DNA of 64,000 bases from CAKZLS01 sp963771545 (lineage in GTDB: Bacteria; Pseudomonadota; Alphaproteobacteria; Rhodospirillales; Defluviicoccaceae), in contig CAVYTX010000004.1 of assembly GCA_963771545.1 (NCBI GenBank), positions 186,001 to 250,000 of the forward strand, read 5' to 3'. The notes beneath the pieces were generated by a model. That model saw only the letters and a list, made by a program, of their open reading frames with translations. It made no database searches and was not told the origin of the DNA. Of this stretch, positions 15,506-26,600 are shown in pieces (the stretch's first letter is position 1; the number at the start of each line of letters is the position of its first letter). The position numbers and the translations under genes are program-made.

Positions 15506-16111
15506 ATGGTCAAGGTGTTCTCCATCGACGGGGTCACGCCGGTGGTCCATCCCACCGCGTTCGTGCATCCGCGGGCGGTGCTGATCGGCGACGTGGTCAT
15601 CGGGCCCAAGGCCTATATCGCGCCGTGCGCGTGCCTGCGCGGCGACATCGGCCGGATCGTCGTCGGCGAGGGCGCCAACGTCCAGGACAACTGCCTGATG
15701 CACTGCTTTCCGACCGCCGAATGTGTCATCGAGGACTGGGGCCACGTCGGTCACGGCACCGTCTTGCACGGCGCCCGGGTGGGCCGCCATGCGCTGGTGG
15801 GCATGAACTCGGTGCTCATGGACGGCTGCGTCATCGGCGAGGCGGCGTTCGTGGCCGCCATGTCGTTCGTGCCGGCCGGTTTCCAGGTTCCGGCGCGCAC
15901 CCTGGTGGCGGGCGTGCCGGTGAAGGCGCGCCGCGAGCTGACCGACCAAGAGATGGCGTGGAAGCGCTCGGGCACCGAGGAGTATCACCGGATCGCCGCC
16001 CGCAGCCTAGCGACCATGCAAGAGGTGGAGGCGCTCACCGAGGCTGAGGCCGGCCGGCCGGCGCTCAAGGTGGCGACCCTCCATCCCCTGCACGTGACGC
16101 GGGGACGCTGA
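15506..16111 (+). CDS. paaY: Gamma-carbonic-anhydrase-like hexapeptide protein, PaaY type
   Basis: This is a 201-residue left-handed beta-helix protein. ATG 15506 follows an AAAGGA site. The sequence is a run of hexapeptide repeats (VHPRAVLIGDVVIGPKAYIA onward), with conserved histidines that bind metal in the family (MHCFPT, WGHVGHGTVLHGA). The C-terminal LTDQEMAWKRSGTEEYHRIA helix matches PaaY/CaiE proteins rather than shorter YrdA types. PaaY is a thioesterase accessory to phenylacetate degradation, but no other paa gene is present and the protein sits behind hisG, so the physiological role here is uncertain. Confidence 0.82.
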   Translation: MVKVFSIDGVTPVVHPTAFVHPRAVLIGDVVIGPKAYIAPCACLRGDIGRIVVGEGANVQDNCLMHCFPTAECVIEDWGHVGHGTVLHGARVGRHALVGMNSVLMDGCVIGEAAFVAAMSFVPAGFQVPARTLVAGVPVKARRELTDQEMAWKRSGTEEYHRIAARSLATMQEVEALTEAEAGRPALKVATLHPLHVTRGR

Positions 16112-16132
16112 GCGGTCGTCGGAGCTCGCGGA

Positions 16133-19100
16133 TCAGCGGTTGACGGCGATGGCGGGGAAGTGTCCGGGCGGCAATGCGAGCCGGCGGCCGGCGCGTAGAA
16201 GCTCGGTAAATTCGTCGGCGGGCACCGGCTCGCTAAAGTAGTACCCCTGCATCATCTCGCACCCCCGGTCGCGTAGGAAACTCAGCTGCGCCGCGTCTTC
16301 GACGCCCTCGGCGATGACGTTGAGATGGAGGCGGTGCGCCATGGCGATGATGGTGTCGGCGATGGCGGCGGCGTCGGGGCTGCTGGTGACGTCGGACACG
16401 AACGAGCGGTCGATCTTGAGGGTGCTCAGCGGCAGCCGCCGCAGGTAGCTGAGCGACGAATAGCCGGTGCCGAAATCGTCCACGGAAATGGCGATGCCCA
16501 TGGTGTTGAGCTTACGCAACGTTTCGGTGGTGTCCTCCAGATCGGCGAGGAACGCGCTTTCGGTGATCTCGATTCCCAGGCTGGAGGGGGTCAGACCGGC
16601 TTCCGACAGGGCGGAGAACACCGCCGAGATCAGTCGTCCGCGCTGAAGCTGGCGGCTGGAGACGTTGACGGCGATCCTCAGGCCCCCGAACCCCTGGTCA
16701 CGCCATATCCGGTTCTGGCGGCAGGCGCGGCGCAGCACCCATTCGCCGATGGGCTCGATCAGACCGATCTCCTCCGCGAGGCCGATAAACTGGTCCGGCG
16801 GGATGAAACCGCGCTCCGGATGGTTCCAGCGCAGCAGCGCCTCGGCGCCGACCACCTGGCCGGAGCGGAGATCCAGGACAGGCTGATAATGAAGGTCCAG
16901 CTCGTCGCGCTGAAGGGCGTGCCGCAGATCCTGGCCAAGAGTGATGTACGCGGCGGCCTTGGCGTTCATGCCCGTCTCGAAGAACTGATAGGTGTTGCCG
17001 CCCAGTTCCTTGGCTCGGACCATGGCCGCGTCGGCGTTCTTCAACAAGGTGTATTCGTCCCCGCCGTCCTCCGGGAAAACGGCGATGCCGATACTGGCGT
17101 GCACCACCACCTCCTGACCGCCCACATGAAACGGTTCGGCGAGGATGCGGAGGATTTCCGGAACGACGGCGGTGGCATGGTAGCGGTCGCCGCCTTCGGT
17201 AAGCAGGACCGCGAACTCGTCGCTGGCGAGCCGCGCCACCGTATCGGTGGGGTCGATCCAGCTTGACAGGCGCCGCGCCACCTGCCTGAGGATGTCGTCG
17301 CCGCCGCCGGGGCCGAGACCGTCGTTGATGTGCCGGAAGCCGTCGAGATCGATGAACATCAGGGTCAGCGACCGGCCGTCGCGCCGGGCGACCGCCATGG
17401 AGTGTGTGAGCCGGTCGAAGAACAGCGTGCGGTTGGGAAGGTCCGTCAACTGATCGTGGTTGGCTTGATACCGCAGGCGCTCCTCGTACAATCGCCGGGC
17501 GGTGATATCCTCGCTGACCGACAGGAAATGGGTGATTTCACCGCCGGGATCCCGGATCGGCGAGATCGACTGGGAGACCCAGAAGCTCTGGCCGTCTCTC
17601 TTGCGGTTGCGGATCTCGCCCCGCCAGGATTGGCCGGTCCTGATGACGTCGCGTATGGCGCGGTGGTCTTCGTCGGGCGTTTGCTCGGAGTTCAGGAACG
17701 CGGGCGTGCGGCCGAGCACCTCGTGGCGCGTGTAGCCGGTCACCTCCACGAACCTCGGATTGACGTATTCGATGGTTCCGTTAGTGCCGGTGATCATCAC
17801 CAGGGCGGGGCTCTGCTCCACCGTCTGGGACAGCTTGCGAATGGTCTGGTCGGCCTGGTGGCGGCGGGTCATGTCGCGGACCACCGACAGGACGCAAGGC
17901 TCGCCATTGAGTTCCATCACCCTGGCCGACAGCGAACCGATCCGTGTGCTGCCGTCGCGGACCACGAACGCCGAACTCGAGATCACGAATCTCGTCGTTC
18001 TTGAAAAGCTGGCACAGCACGGTGTGTTCCCAGCCGCGAGCATTCCAGATGCCGAGACTGGTCACCGGCCGGCCGATCGCCTCGCTTCTTGCGTAGCCGG
18101 TGAGTTGAGCGAACCCTTCATTGACCTCGAGGACGACACCGTCGCTGACCCGGGCGATGATAATGGCGTCGGGGCTGGTGTGAAAAGCTGTCGCGAACCG
18201 GGCTTCGCTGGCGCGCAGGGTCTGGGCGCTGCGGTCGCGGTGAATGGCCGCGCCGATGATCCCTGCCGCCGCTTTCAGAGCCTCGATTTCCACATCCGCC
18301 CAGGGGGCCGAAGGGGTGACACGGTCGAAGCGCAGAAAGCCCCACCATTGATCGCCGGCGAAAACCGGCACGACGAGCACTGCGCGCACACCTTCGCCCG
18401 AAAGAAACCATTGCTGCCCCGTGGAGAGGGAGTCCGTGTCCGCCGCCACAACGGCGCCATCACGCAGGCGATGCTCCCATTCGCTGAACCCGAATGCCTT
18501 GAGCGGCATGTCGCGATGATGCGAATGCGGGTCGCCCGTGGTCACGCCGGCGTGACGCCACTGAAACCGATTGACCCCGAAGGAGTCGCCGGTGGCGTCG
18601 GTGACCGCTTCGAACAGATGCAGCCAGTCGGTCCCGGACGCTTCGCCGAGGTGAGCAATCACCCGGGGCATTTCCTGGCGCCAGTCGGCCGAAACCAGAA
18701 GGACCGTGGCGGCGCGGCTGATGGCTTCCAGCACGCCGTCGCGCCGGTGCAGGGCCTGCTCCGCCGCGCGGCGCTCGGTCACGTCCTCGGCCGTTCCGCG
18801 AAAACCCAGGAACGCGCCGCTTTCCTGGCAGAACACCGGCAAGCCGCTTAGCAGAAAATGCCGCCGCGAGCCGTCGCGGGCAATCATCTCGCACGGCACA
18901 TTGCGGAAGGGCGTCCGGGCGGCCAGTTTCCGCACCGTGACGCGGACGTTGGTCAGATTGACGATTTTGGTCAGCGGCCGTCCTCGAAACACGCTTGGGT
19001 GATGGCCAACGACGTCGAGGACGCGGTCCGAGACGAATGTGACGTTCAGATCGCTGCCGGTCTCCCAGATCCAGTCGGAAACCAGACGGGTCAGGTCGTC

Positions 19101-19202
19101 CAGGCGCTTCCGCAGATCCACGCTCACGGAACGCGGTGCCGTCTCGGAGACCAGGCCGCCGGCGGGTGTTGTGCTTGGCGCGGTGACGTCGAGATCAGCC
19201 AT
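16133..19202 (-). pseudogene. PAS-GAF-PAS-PAS-GGDEF-EAL signalling protein, frameshifted
   Basis: Two frames join into one protein of about 1020 residues. The first (ATG 19202, MADLDVTAPSTTPAGG) carries a PAS/PAC unit, a GAF domain and a second PAS. At 17965-17976 the frame shifts; a 7-base tandem duplication (GTTCGGC before GTTCG on the minus strand) explains it well. The second frame holds another PAS, then GGDEF and EAL domains. The GGDEF motif is degenerate (RLASDEFAVLL), so cyclase activity is unlikely. EAL residues are intact (GAEALLRWNHP, DDFGTGYSS, IAEGVED), predicting a c-di-GMP phosphodiesterase if expressed. The ATG overlaps the DUF2336 stop upstream (ATGGCTGA), so the two are coupled. 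Confidence 0.85.
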
Positions 19203-20322
19203 GAAGCCCGGCTTTCCGTTTCAAGTCATTAACGGCGGGCAGATAATCGGACTGGCGTTGCCATTTTTTCAGTACCCCGGCCGCGGTGTTGCAAGGGGTC
19301 GCGTCGAATAGCGCCAGCGCCGATCCGCCTTGCGTTGCGGCGCGGGAGGTGGCGGCCGGACGCGCCTTGCGGCTGAGATCCAGCAGAGAGCAGAAGGCCT
19401 GACGATCGAGACCCATGCCCTTGCAGGCGACGGCGAGGCCATCGCCCTTGGCGTCGAACAACAGCCGCAAAATCAAATCCCGAGGCAGACCGGTCACGCG
19501 TCCGAATAGGGAGACAAAGAGGTTGATTTCCCCTTGCGCCATGGCGTCGACTAGGATGTCCGGGGTTATCTTGCCGTTGTCTTTCAGGGCGTCGGCGAGC
19601 TTATCGGCGCTTGATCGCTCCGTCGCAGCGGCCGTGTCCAGTTGATCGGCCGCCGTCTTCTTAAGCAGTTCGTCGACGGTGGCTTCGTCGAGCGCGAAAT
19701 GGTCGACGATGAAGTTGCGAAGCGTGTCGGAAACCCAGAGAAACATGCGCTTGGCGAGATCGGGACCGAGTTCGTTTCTGCGCAGGAGAGGTTCGCGAAA
19801 GCTGTCCACCCGCCTGGATTCCTCGACCAAATAAGCGAGCGTCGCTTGAGACAACCTGGCATTTTCATTGCGAAGCAGGGTCTCGATGACGGTGGGGCGG
19901 CCGTAGGTGACCAGCGCGGCGCCGACGTCCTCGCTGACCGAATAGCGCATGGCGATGGCGAGCTGGTGCTCGAGGGCTCGGTGCTGGACGATTTCAATAA
20001 GGTCGGTATCACCGAGGACGGGGCTGCGAGTCAGCACGGGGTAGGCCACCTCGATTTCGTCGTTGGCGAGCAGCCGGATCAGGGCGGGAGGCGCGTCGGC
20101 GGCGTCCGCCAGGCTTTCACTCAACGTTTTGCGGACCGACATCTCCACATCGACGACGACTTTGTGAAGAATGTCCAGCATCAGCGCCCGCTCGCGCTCG
20201 GAGAACTTCTCCTCTCCGCCGCCGGCGAACTGGTCAACGATGTTGGTTCCCAAGGCCTTCCGGCTTTCGGCGCTGTTTCGGTGAGCAAGCGCCACCAAAT
20301 GGTCGTGGGAACTCGTAGGCAT
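19195..20322 (-). CDS. DUF2336 domain protein
   Basis: This is a 375-residue cytoplasmic protein from ATG 20322 (MPTSSHDHLVALAHRNSAES); the frame is open further upstream, but the extra sequence looks non-coding. Residues 35-300 are helical repeats of the DUF2336 type found in alphaproteobacteria (ERALMLDILHKVVVDVEMSV, PPALIRLLANDEIEVAYPVL), where the family often sits beside c-di-GMP or stalk/adhesion genes. Its stop overlaps the start of the EAL gene, so the two are translationally coupled. This suggests a regulatory partner for the signalling protein, perhaps governing the large adhesin transcribed divergently from this operon. The function itself is not established. Confidence 0.82.
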   Translation of the reverse strand: MPTSSHDHLVALAHRNSAESRKALGTNIVDQFAGGGEEKFSERERALMLDILHKVVVDVEMSVRKTLSESLADAADAPPALIRLLANDEIEVAYPVLTRSPVLGDTDLIEIVQHRALEHQLAIAMRYSVSEDVGAALVTYGRPTVIETLLRNENARLSQATLAYLVEESRRVDSFREPLLRRNELGPDLAKRMFLWVSDTLRNFIVDHFALDEATVDELLKKTAADQLDTAAATERSSADKLADALKDNGKITPDILVDAMAQGEINLFVSLFGRVTGLPRDLILRLLFDAKGDGLAVACKGMGLDRQAFCSLLDLSRKARPAATSRAATQGGSALALFDATPCNTAAGVLKKWQRQSDYLPAVNDLKRKAGLHG

Positions 20323-20508
20323 GAATCCAGCGATCGGCCTTGCGGGCACGCGTGGCCCTGATGTTTGACGGGACCCCCCAGGGCCATGGACTACAGCCGT
20401 TATACGATTATTCGAACAAAAAAACAAGCTTAACGTGCATGTTATTTCCGGCGGTTGCGTTTGATCCATGGTCGCAGGAGATGGTGGGGCATCGATTGGG
20501 ATTCCCTC

Positions 20509-20536
20509 TATGGGGCACTAGCTATGGGGCACTAGA
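20509..20536. repeat. 14-bp perfect tandem repeat upstream of the VCBS protein gene
   Basis: CTATGGGGCACTAG occurs twice back to back, ending 93 bases before the start codon of the giant VCBS gene and lying in the divergent region shared with the DUF2336 operon. A paired direct repeat at this distance could be an operator. No known binding motif is recognised. Confidence 0.4.
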
Positions 20537-20629
20537 AATTTTCCTAAAAATCGGTTAAATTGAGCAACTCTGATCGTTCCACTCGTAAAAGGAGCGACTC
20601 GAAAAACATAACTGGGAGGTTTAAGCGGA

Positions 20630-23600
20630 ATGTTCGAGGCCACCGGCGGCGAACAGGATTCAAACGGATCGGCTGACGGCGCCGGCGCCAACGCCTTCGT
20701 GTTGCCCGAGGGGTTTGCGCTGGCGGAAGCACGCTTCGTGCAAGCGGGCGGCGATCTGCTGGTGCGCGGGGGCGGCGGCGACGAAGTTGTGATGCGGGAT
20801 TTTTTTGCCGCTGACGGTCCGCCCGATCTCGTGTTTTCGGGCGGCGTCCGCATGGCCGGCAATTTGGTGGTCACGCTTGCCGATACGGAGGCGCCCATCG
20901 ACTTGGCGGAGGCGCTTCTCGGCGTGGGCGCCGCTCCCGCCGGTGAAGTGGCGGCGCTGAACGGCACGCTGACTGTCGTCCGCGCCGACGGGAGCCATGG
21001 TGCGCTGTCGGTGGGCGACCCGATCTATCCCGGCGATATCCTGGAGATCGCTCCCGGCGGCGCCGCCAGCATATCCGTTGGAGATCGAATGGTCGTCAGC
21101 CTGGGGAGCGGCGGACGGATGATTTTCAATGCCGGGGCCTTCGATCAGTCGGCTCCGGGCGCACCGGTCACATTGGTGGCCGGTCCGGGAGAGTACGCGT
21201 TTGCTTGCGGCGCGACCCCGCGGCCGGTGATCATCGATACCGCCGCGGGACGAATCCATTCCGATGGCGCCGAAATGGTGCTCACTTTTCTTGGCGACGG
21301 CGGACTGCGGGTGATTCTGCTTCCGGGGGCCGACGGAACCGTGGGCGACCTTTTGATCGAGAACGAAGCGGGCTCCCTGCATATGACCCTGGCGTACCAG
21401 CTGGTTCTCGTGGACGGTGCGGCGATGGCGCCGGCTTCGCAAGGCGTGCTTGAAAGCGGCGACATTATCGCGGGCTACGGACGGATTCTCGCTAGTCTGC
21501 CGAGCGCTTGCGATTCCAATCCCCTCGTCGCAACGGCGCGGATGGCTGAGTTGGAAAGAGCCGATCTGGCCGTGGATTCGGGCGACCCGAGCGCCGCGGA
21601 CCTCCGGGCGCTGGCTGAATTCGAGACGGCCGCAGGGGACGAAACCACCGGCGACGCGACCTTTGGCGACGCGAAAGTGGTGGTGACACAACGGGACCCT
21701 CTATCCGGCGATGGCGGGGAAGCGCCCACCGCTGACGCGGTCGCAGCCGACACCTGGGCGCGCCCGCCGAGCGACACGGGCGGTTCCGGCGGCCGCGCGG
21801 GGAACTCAAACGAAACGTTGATAAACGGCCCGGTACCGGTGGTGGAGCTGCAACGGTTCGATTTCGTCGATCCCCCTGATGCCCGTCCACCGGTTATCGC
21901 AAATCTGTCCGTATCCGACTGGGATTCCGGTCTCCGTCAATGGAAGGTCATCGTTCCGCAGGAACCATCGCCAGACAGTAAAGATCAATTTTACAGCCAA
22001 GTGCCGCAATACGACGAACCGCGGGCTCCCTTTTTCAGGCCCGGCGATCCGGAACCGGAGTATTTGCCCACCAGCGGCGGCACTATGGTTGTTATGTCGG
22101 CCGGACGGCTAAACACTCCAACCGAAACCGTTAGGGGCGCCAAGTTAGAATTCATTGAGCAAATGCTCTTCGACATGCCGCTCGGCACGTTGCCCAAGGA
22201 CAGCACCTCCGCGAAGCTGATTGATGGCGCGGCAATGAAAGCCGCCAATTCCGTCGGCATAGGGGCGGGTCGGACCATGACAATTTCCTTCGACTGGGCG
22301 TTCGACGCCCAAGATGAAGGCACGATCAATGACTACGCCGTCTTCATCGTCAACGGCGAATGGTTCAAGATCTCCGACAATGAGAGCACGGGAACATTCA
22401 AATCTTCCGGATGGCGTCGATCCGAGTTCGAGTATACGGCTTCGTCCAGAGAGAACCTGACCATTGGGTTCGCCGTTATCAACTATTCCGACAATAGCAA
22501 TGACCCCCGCCTTCTCATCGACAATGTTCGCTTGAACGAGCCGATACCGGCCGACTATCAGGAAATTGCGGATGTCCCCGCCGAGAGAGGCGGAACAGCG
22601 CTACCGGGTGAGGCTCAGTTCCGAACCTTCGCGCTACCGCCAACGGCCGAACCCGATGTATTTTCCACATCGGAGGACGTGGCTCGGACCATCACTCTTG
22701 CCGATGTGGTTGCCAATGACGTGGATCCGCATATCCGGGTAGGGCTCTCCCTAAGCAATGTAATCGATAGCGGCACCCAGGGGGACGCCTCCCTCTTTGA
22801 CCCAGACCCAAACTCAAACTCAAACCCAAACGTTATTATATACGATCCCGACGGCATGTTCGAATGGCTGGCGGAGGGTGAGCAAACCACCGACAGCTTC
22901 GAGTACGAAATCACCAATCTCTCCGGCGCTCGGGATGTTGCGACGGTGACGGTGACCATTACCGGCGCGAACGACGGCCCCGCGGCGATGGACGACACGG
23001 CGATTACCGACGAGGGGTCGCCGCTAACGGTCGCAGTTTCGCTCCTCGCCGACGACATCGATCCCGATACCGGCGATGTCTTGACCGTGAGCGCGGTCAA
23101 CGGCGCCGAAGCCGATGTTGGCGCCGAAATCGTTTTGGGTTCGGGTGCTTTGCTGACGGTCGGCGCCGACGGCACGTTCAGCTATGATCCCAACGCCCGT
23201 TTCGAAAGCTTGGCGGTGGGCGAACGTTCCATCGAAGTCTTCACCTACACGGTTCGAGACAGTCTTGGCGCGGCCGATACCGCGACGGTCGCGGTCACCA
23301 TTCTCGGCGAGAACGATGCGCCGGTGGCCATCGATGACGCCATCCGTACGGATGAAGATACCGTGCTCGTCGGGCCGGTCTCGCTCTTGAGCAACGACAA
23401 CGACCCCGATGGCAGCGACGGGTTGATGGTGACATCGGTAAACGGAAATCCAGCAGGTGTTGGCGCCGCCATCGCGCTGGCCTCGGGCGCTTTGCTGACG
23501 ATTGCGGCCGACGGCGGCTTTTCCATCGACCCCTACGGCCGGTTCGACGGTCTTTCCCTGGGACAGACCGATCTCGATGGCTTTACCTACACGGTCGAAG

Positions 23601-26600
23601 ACGGCAACGGCGGAATGGATACCGCCAGCGTGGTCGTGGAGATCGTCGGCGCCAACGACGCGCCCACCGCGAACTCCTTCAAAGAGACCACCGATGAGGA
23701 CGCGGGTCTTTTCAGCGTCGATCTTTTGGATGGGGCCATCACGTCCGACGTGGACGCCGCCGACGTTCTCGCCATTACCAGCGTCGCGCAAAATACCGGG
23801 GCCAGCGATTGGGACCTCGGGGGCGCTTTCACCTTGGATGCCGGAGTGCTGTCGTTTGACACCGCCGCGTTTGGCGAGCTTGCGGAAGGCAAGAACGCCG
23901 CGGTGGTTTTCGACTTCATCGTCGACGATCAGCGGGGGCAATCCAACAGCACGGCCGCCAGCACGCTGAAGATAACGGTCGAGGGCCGCAACGACGCCCC
24001 GACCGCCGGCGACGATGCCTACACGGTGTCGGAAAACGACACGTGGACGGAAACAGCGGCTAATGGCCTTCTGGCAAACGATCAGGACCTGGATGCCGGC
24101 GATTCGCTCCGGATCTCGGCGGTCAACGGCATTTCGGACGGCGTGGGAAACCAGCTCGCATTGACGTCGGGCGCGTTTATCACCGTCAATACCGGCGGCA
24201 GTTTTACCTATGATCAGAACGGCCGTTTCGACGGCCTGAGAAGAGGCGACATCGCGACCAACTCGTTTGAATACACCGTGACCGACAACCACGACGGAAC
24301 CGATACGGGAACGGTGACGATAAGGATCGTGGGCGTGAACGACGCTCCGCGGGCAAACGACGATACCCTCACCATTGGCGAAGACGTCATTTTGCCGGCG
24401 ACGGCCTCCATAAGTGTCTTGGGCAACGACGGCGATCCCGAGAGCGGGTTCCTTTCCGTCACTCCGTTCGAGGGCACGAGCGTTCTGGGCGCCCGGGTCA
24501 CGATAGCGGAAGATGGCTCTTATTCATACGATCCGACCGTTTCGCGGGCGATCCAGGCGCTGAGTGACGGCGCAACATTGACCGACAGCTTCGTCTATGA
24601 CCTGAACGATGGCGACGGAGGCGTGGACAGTGGGACGGTTACGATCACGGTGGAGGGCGCCAACGACGCGCCCGAGGCCTCGCACATTTCGTTCCGAACA
24701 TTCAAGGGATCCACGCTCCTGGTGGACGGGACGCGTGGAGTCCTGCTCAACGACACCGATTTGGACGCCGGCGATGTGCCGAGGTTGACGGCGATCAACG
24801 GCGACGCGGCAAACGTGGGGAGCGAGATCGTGCTGTCCTCGGGCGCGTTGTTGACGGTGAACACCGACGGGACATTCGCCTACGACCCCAACGGCCGGTT
24901 CGACGGACTTGCCGACGAGGACACCGCCAGCGACGGTTTTACGTATACCGTGTCCGACGGCGCGGGATTGACGGACACCGCGACGGTGACGCTGACCATC
25001 ACCGGATTCAAGGAACAGTCGGTGGGAAGCTTCGATCGGGATCCGGCTGTTTGGAACAGCGTGGGAAACGTCGACAGAATCGTCAGCCATGCCGACCCCG
25101 AAGACGGAGCCAGCCGTTTCCTGGCAACCGACGGGCCCCGTATGGCCGCCCTGGAAGCGAACGGGGCGTCGGTTTCCCAGATCGGGACAGCCCTCGGATT
25201 GCCTTCGGGCGCGCTGCCGGACGATACCGACCTCACGAGCCCGATCAACGGCGGTGCGACGTGGACCGAGGTTTCCGTCAGGATCGGGGACCGGATCCAT
25301 TTCGACTGGAATTTCGATTCGAGTGAAAATATCGCGGCCACCGGACCCAACGACTTCGCGGTGTTTACGGTGTCGAACGGCGCCGTGTCGCGGGTGTTCA
25401 AGCTTTCGGACGCGAGGGAAATCGGCGGTTCCGGGGCATCCGGTTGGCGAACCTTCTCCTACGATCCCACCGACGACTTCGATGTCGATACGGCGGGCGA
25501 ATCGCTGACCATGGGATTCGCCGTCGTCAACGATCAGAACTCCGACAATCCCTCTCGTCTCCTCGTCGACAACGTCCGGATCGCATGGGAACTTCCGGCG
25601 CCGGTGAACGACGCCTTCACGGTCAACGCGGATGTTCCACTTGTCGCCGATCCCGACCGCAAACTTTTGGCCAACGATCGCGATGCGTCGGGCACCGGAA
25701 CGTTGACCGTATCGGCCGTCAATCCCACCGACTTGGATGACGGCGGCGCCAATGTCGGCGCGCCGATCACCTTGGCTTCGGGCGCGGTGCTGACCGTCAA
25801 CGCCGATGGCACCTTCGCGCTTGCTCCGTCGTCCGCCGCGGACCTCCGGAGTTTGGCGGAAGGCGAGATTTACACCGATGGGTTTACCTACTCCGTTGCC
25901 GATGGCAATGACCGATCCGGCCTGGGCACGGCGTCGGTGGAGATCACGTTTGTCGGTGTCAATGACGCGCCGATCGCCGGCGATGATGGCGCCTTCACGG
26001 ACGCGCACTCGGCGGCGCGGATCACCGTCGAACGCCTGCTCGCGAACGATTCCGATCCGGATGGCGGCGATACATTGACGATCATGGCGGTGGACGATGG
26101 CGCCACCACGGGGACCGTGACCCTTGGGAATGACGGGCTGATCCTCTACGACCCTGGCGGGCAATTCTCCGATCTGGCGCCCGGCGAGGAAGCCTTGGAT
26201 ACCTTCGGTTACACCGTTGCGGACGAACAAGGCGGATCGAGCGCCGCCACGGTGACCGTCCGCGTCCTCGGCCAAGCGGACCCCCTGGCGCCCTTGGGCC
26301 AGATCGTGACCAGTTTCGAGACCTTCCCGCCGGGCGGATGGGACCCCGAATGGGATCGCATCAAGCCCTTCGCCTCGGAACCCGTATCGATCGTCACCGA
26401 GTACGGCGAGACCGACGGGGCCGGCGGCGATTTCAAGCCCACCGGCGGCGGCCAAATGGTGGTTCTGGAAGCGTACGGATCGTTCGCCAATCCCGCGACA
26501 TCCGTCACCGATTTTCTCGGCGTGCCGGCTCTGCCTTCGGATAGCGACGGTACGCGCGCCGCCGACGGTTCCGCCATGAAGACAATGATCGCGGTCAAGG

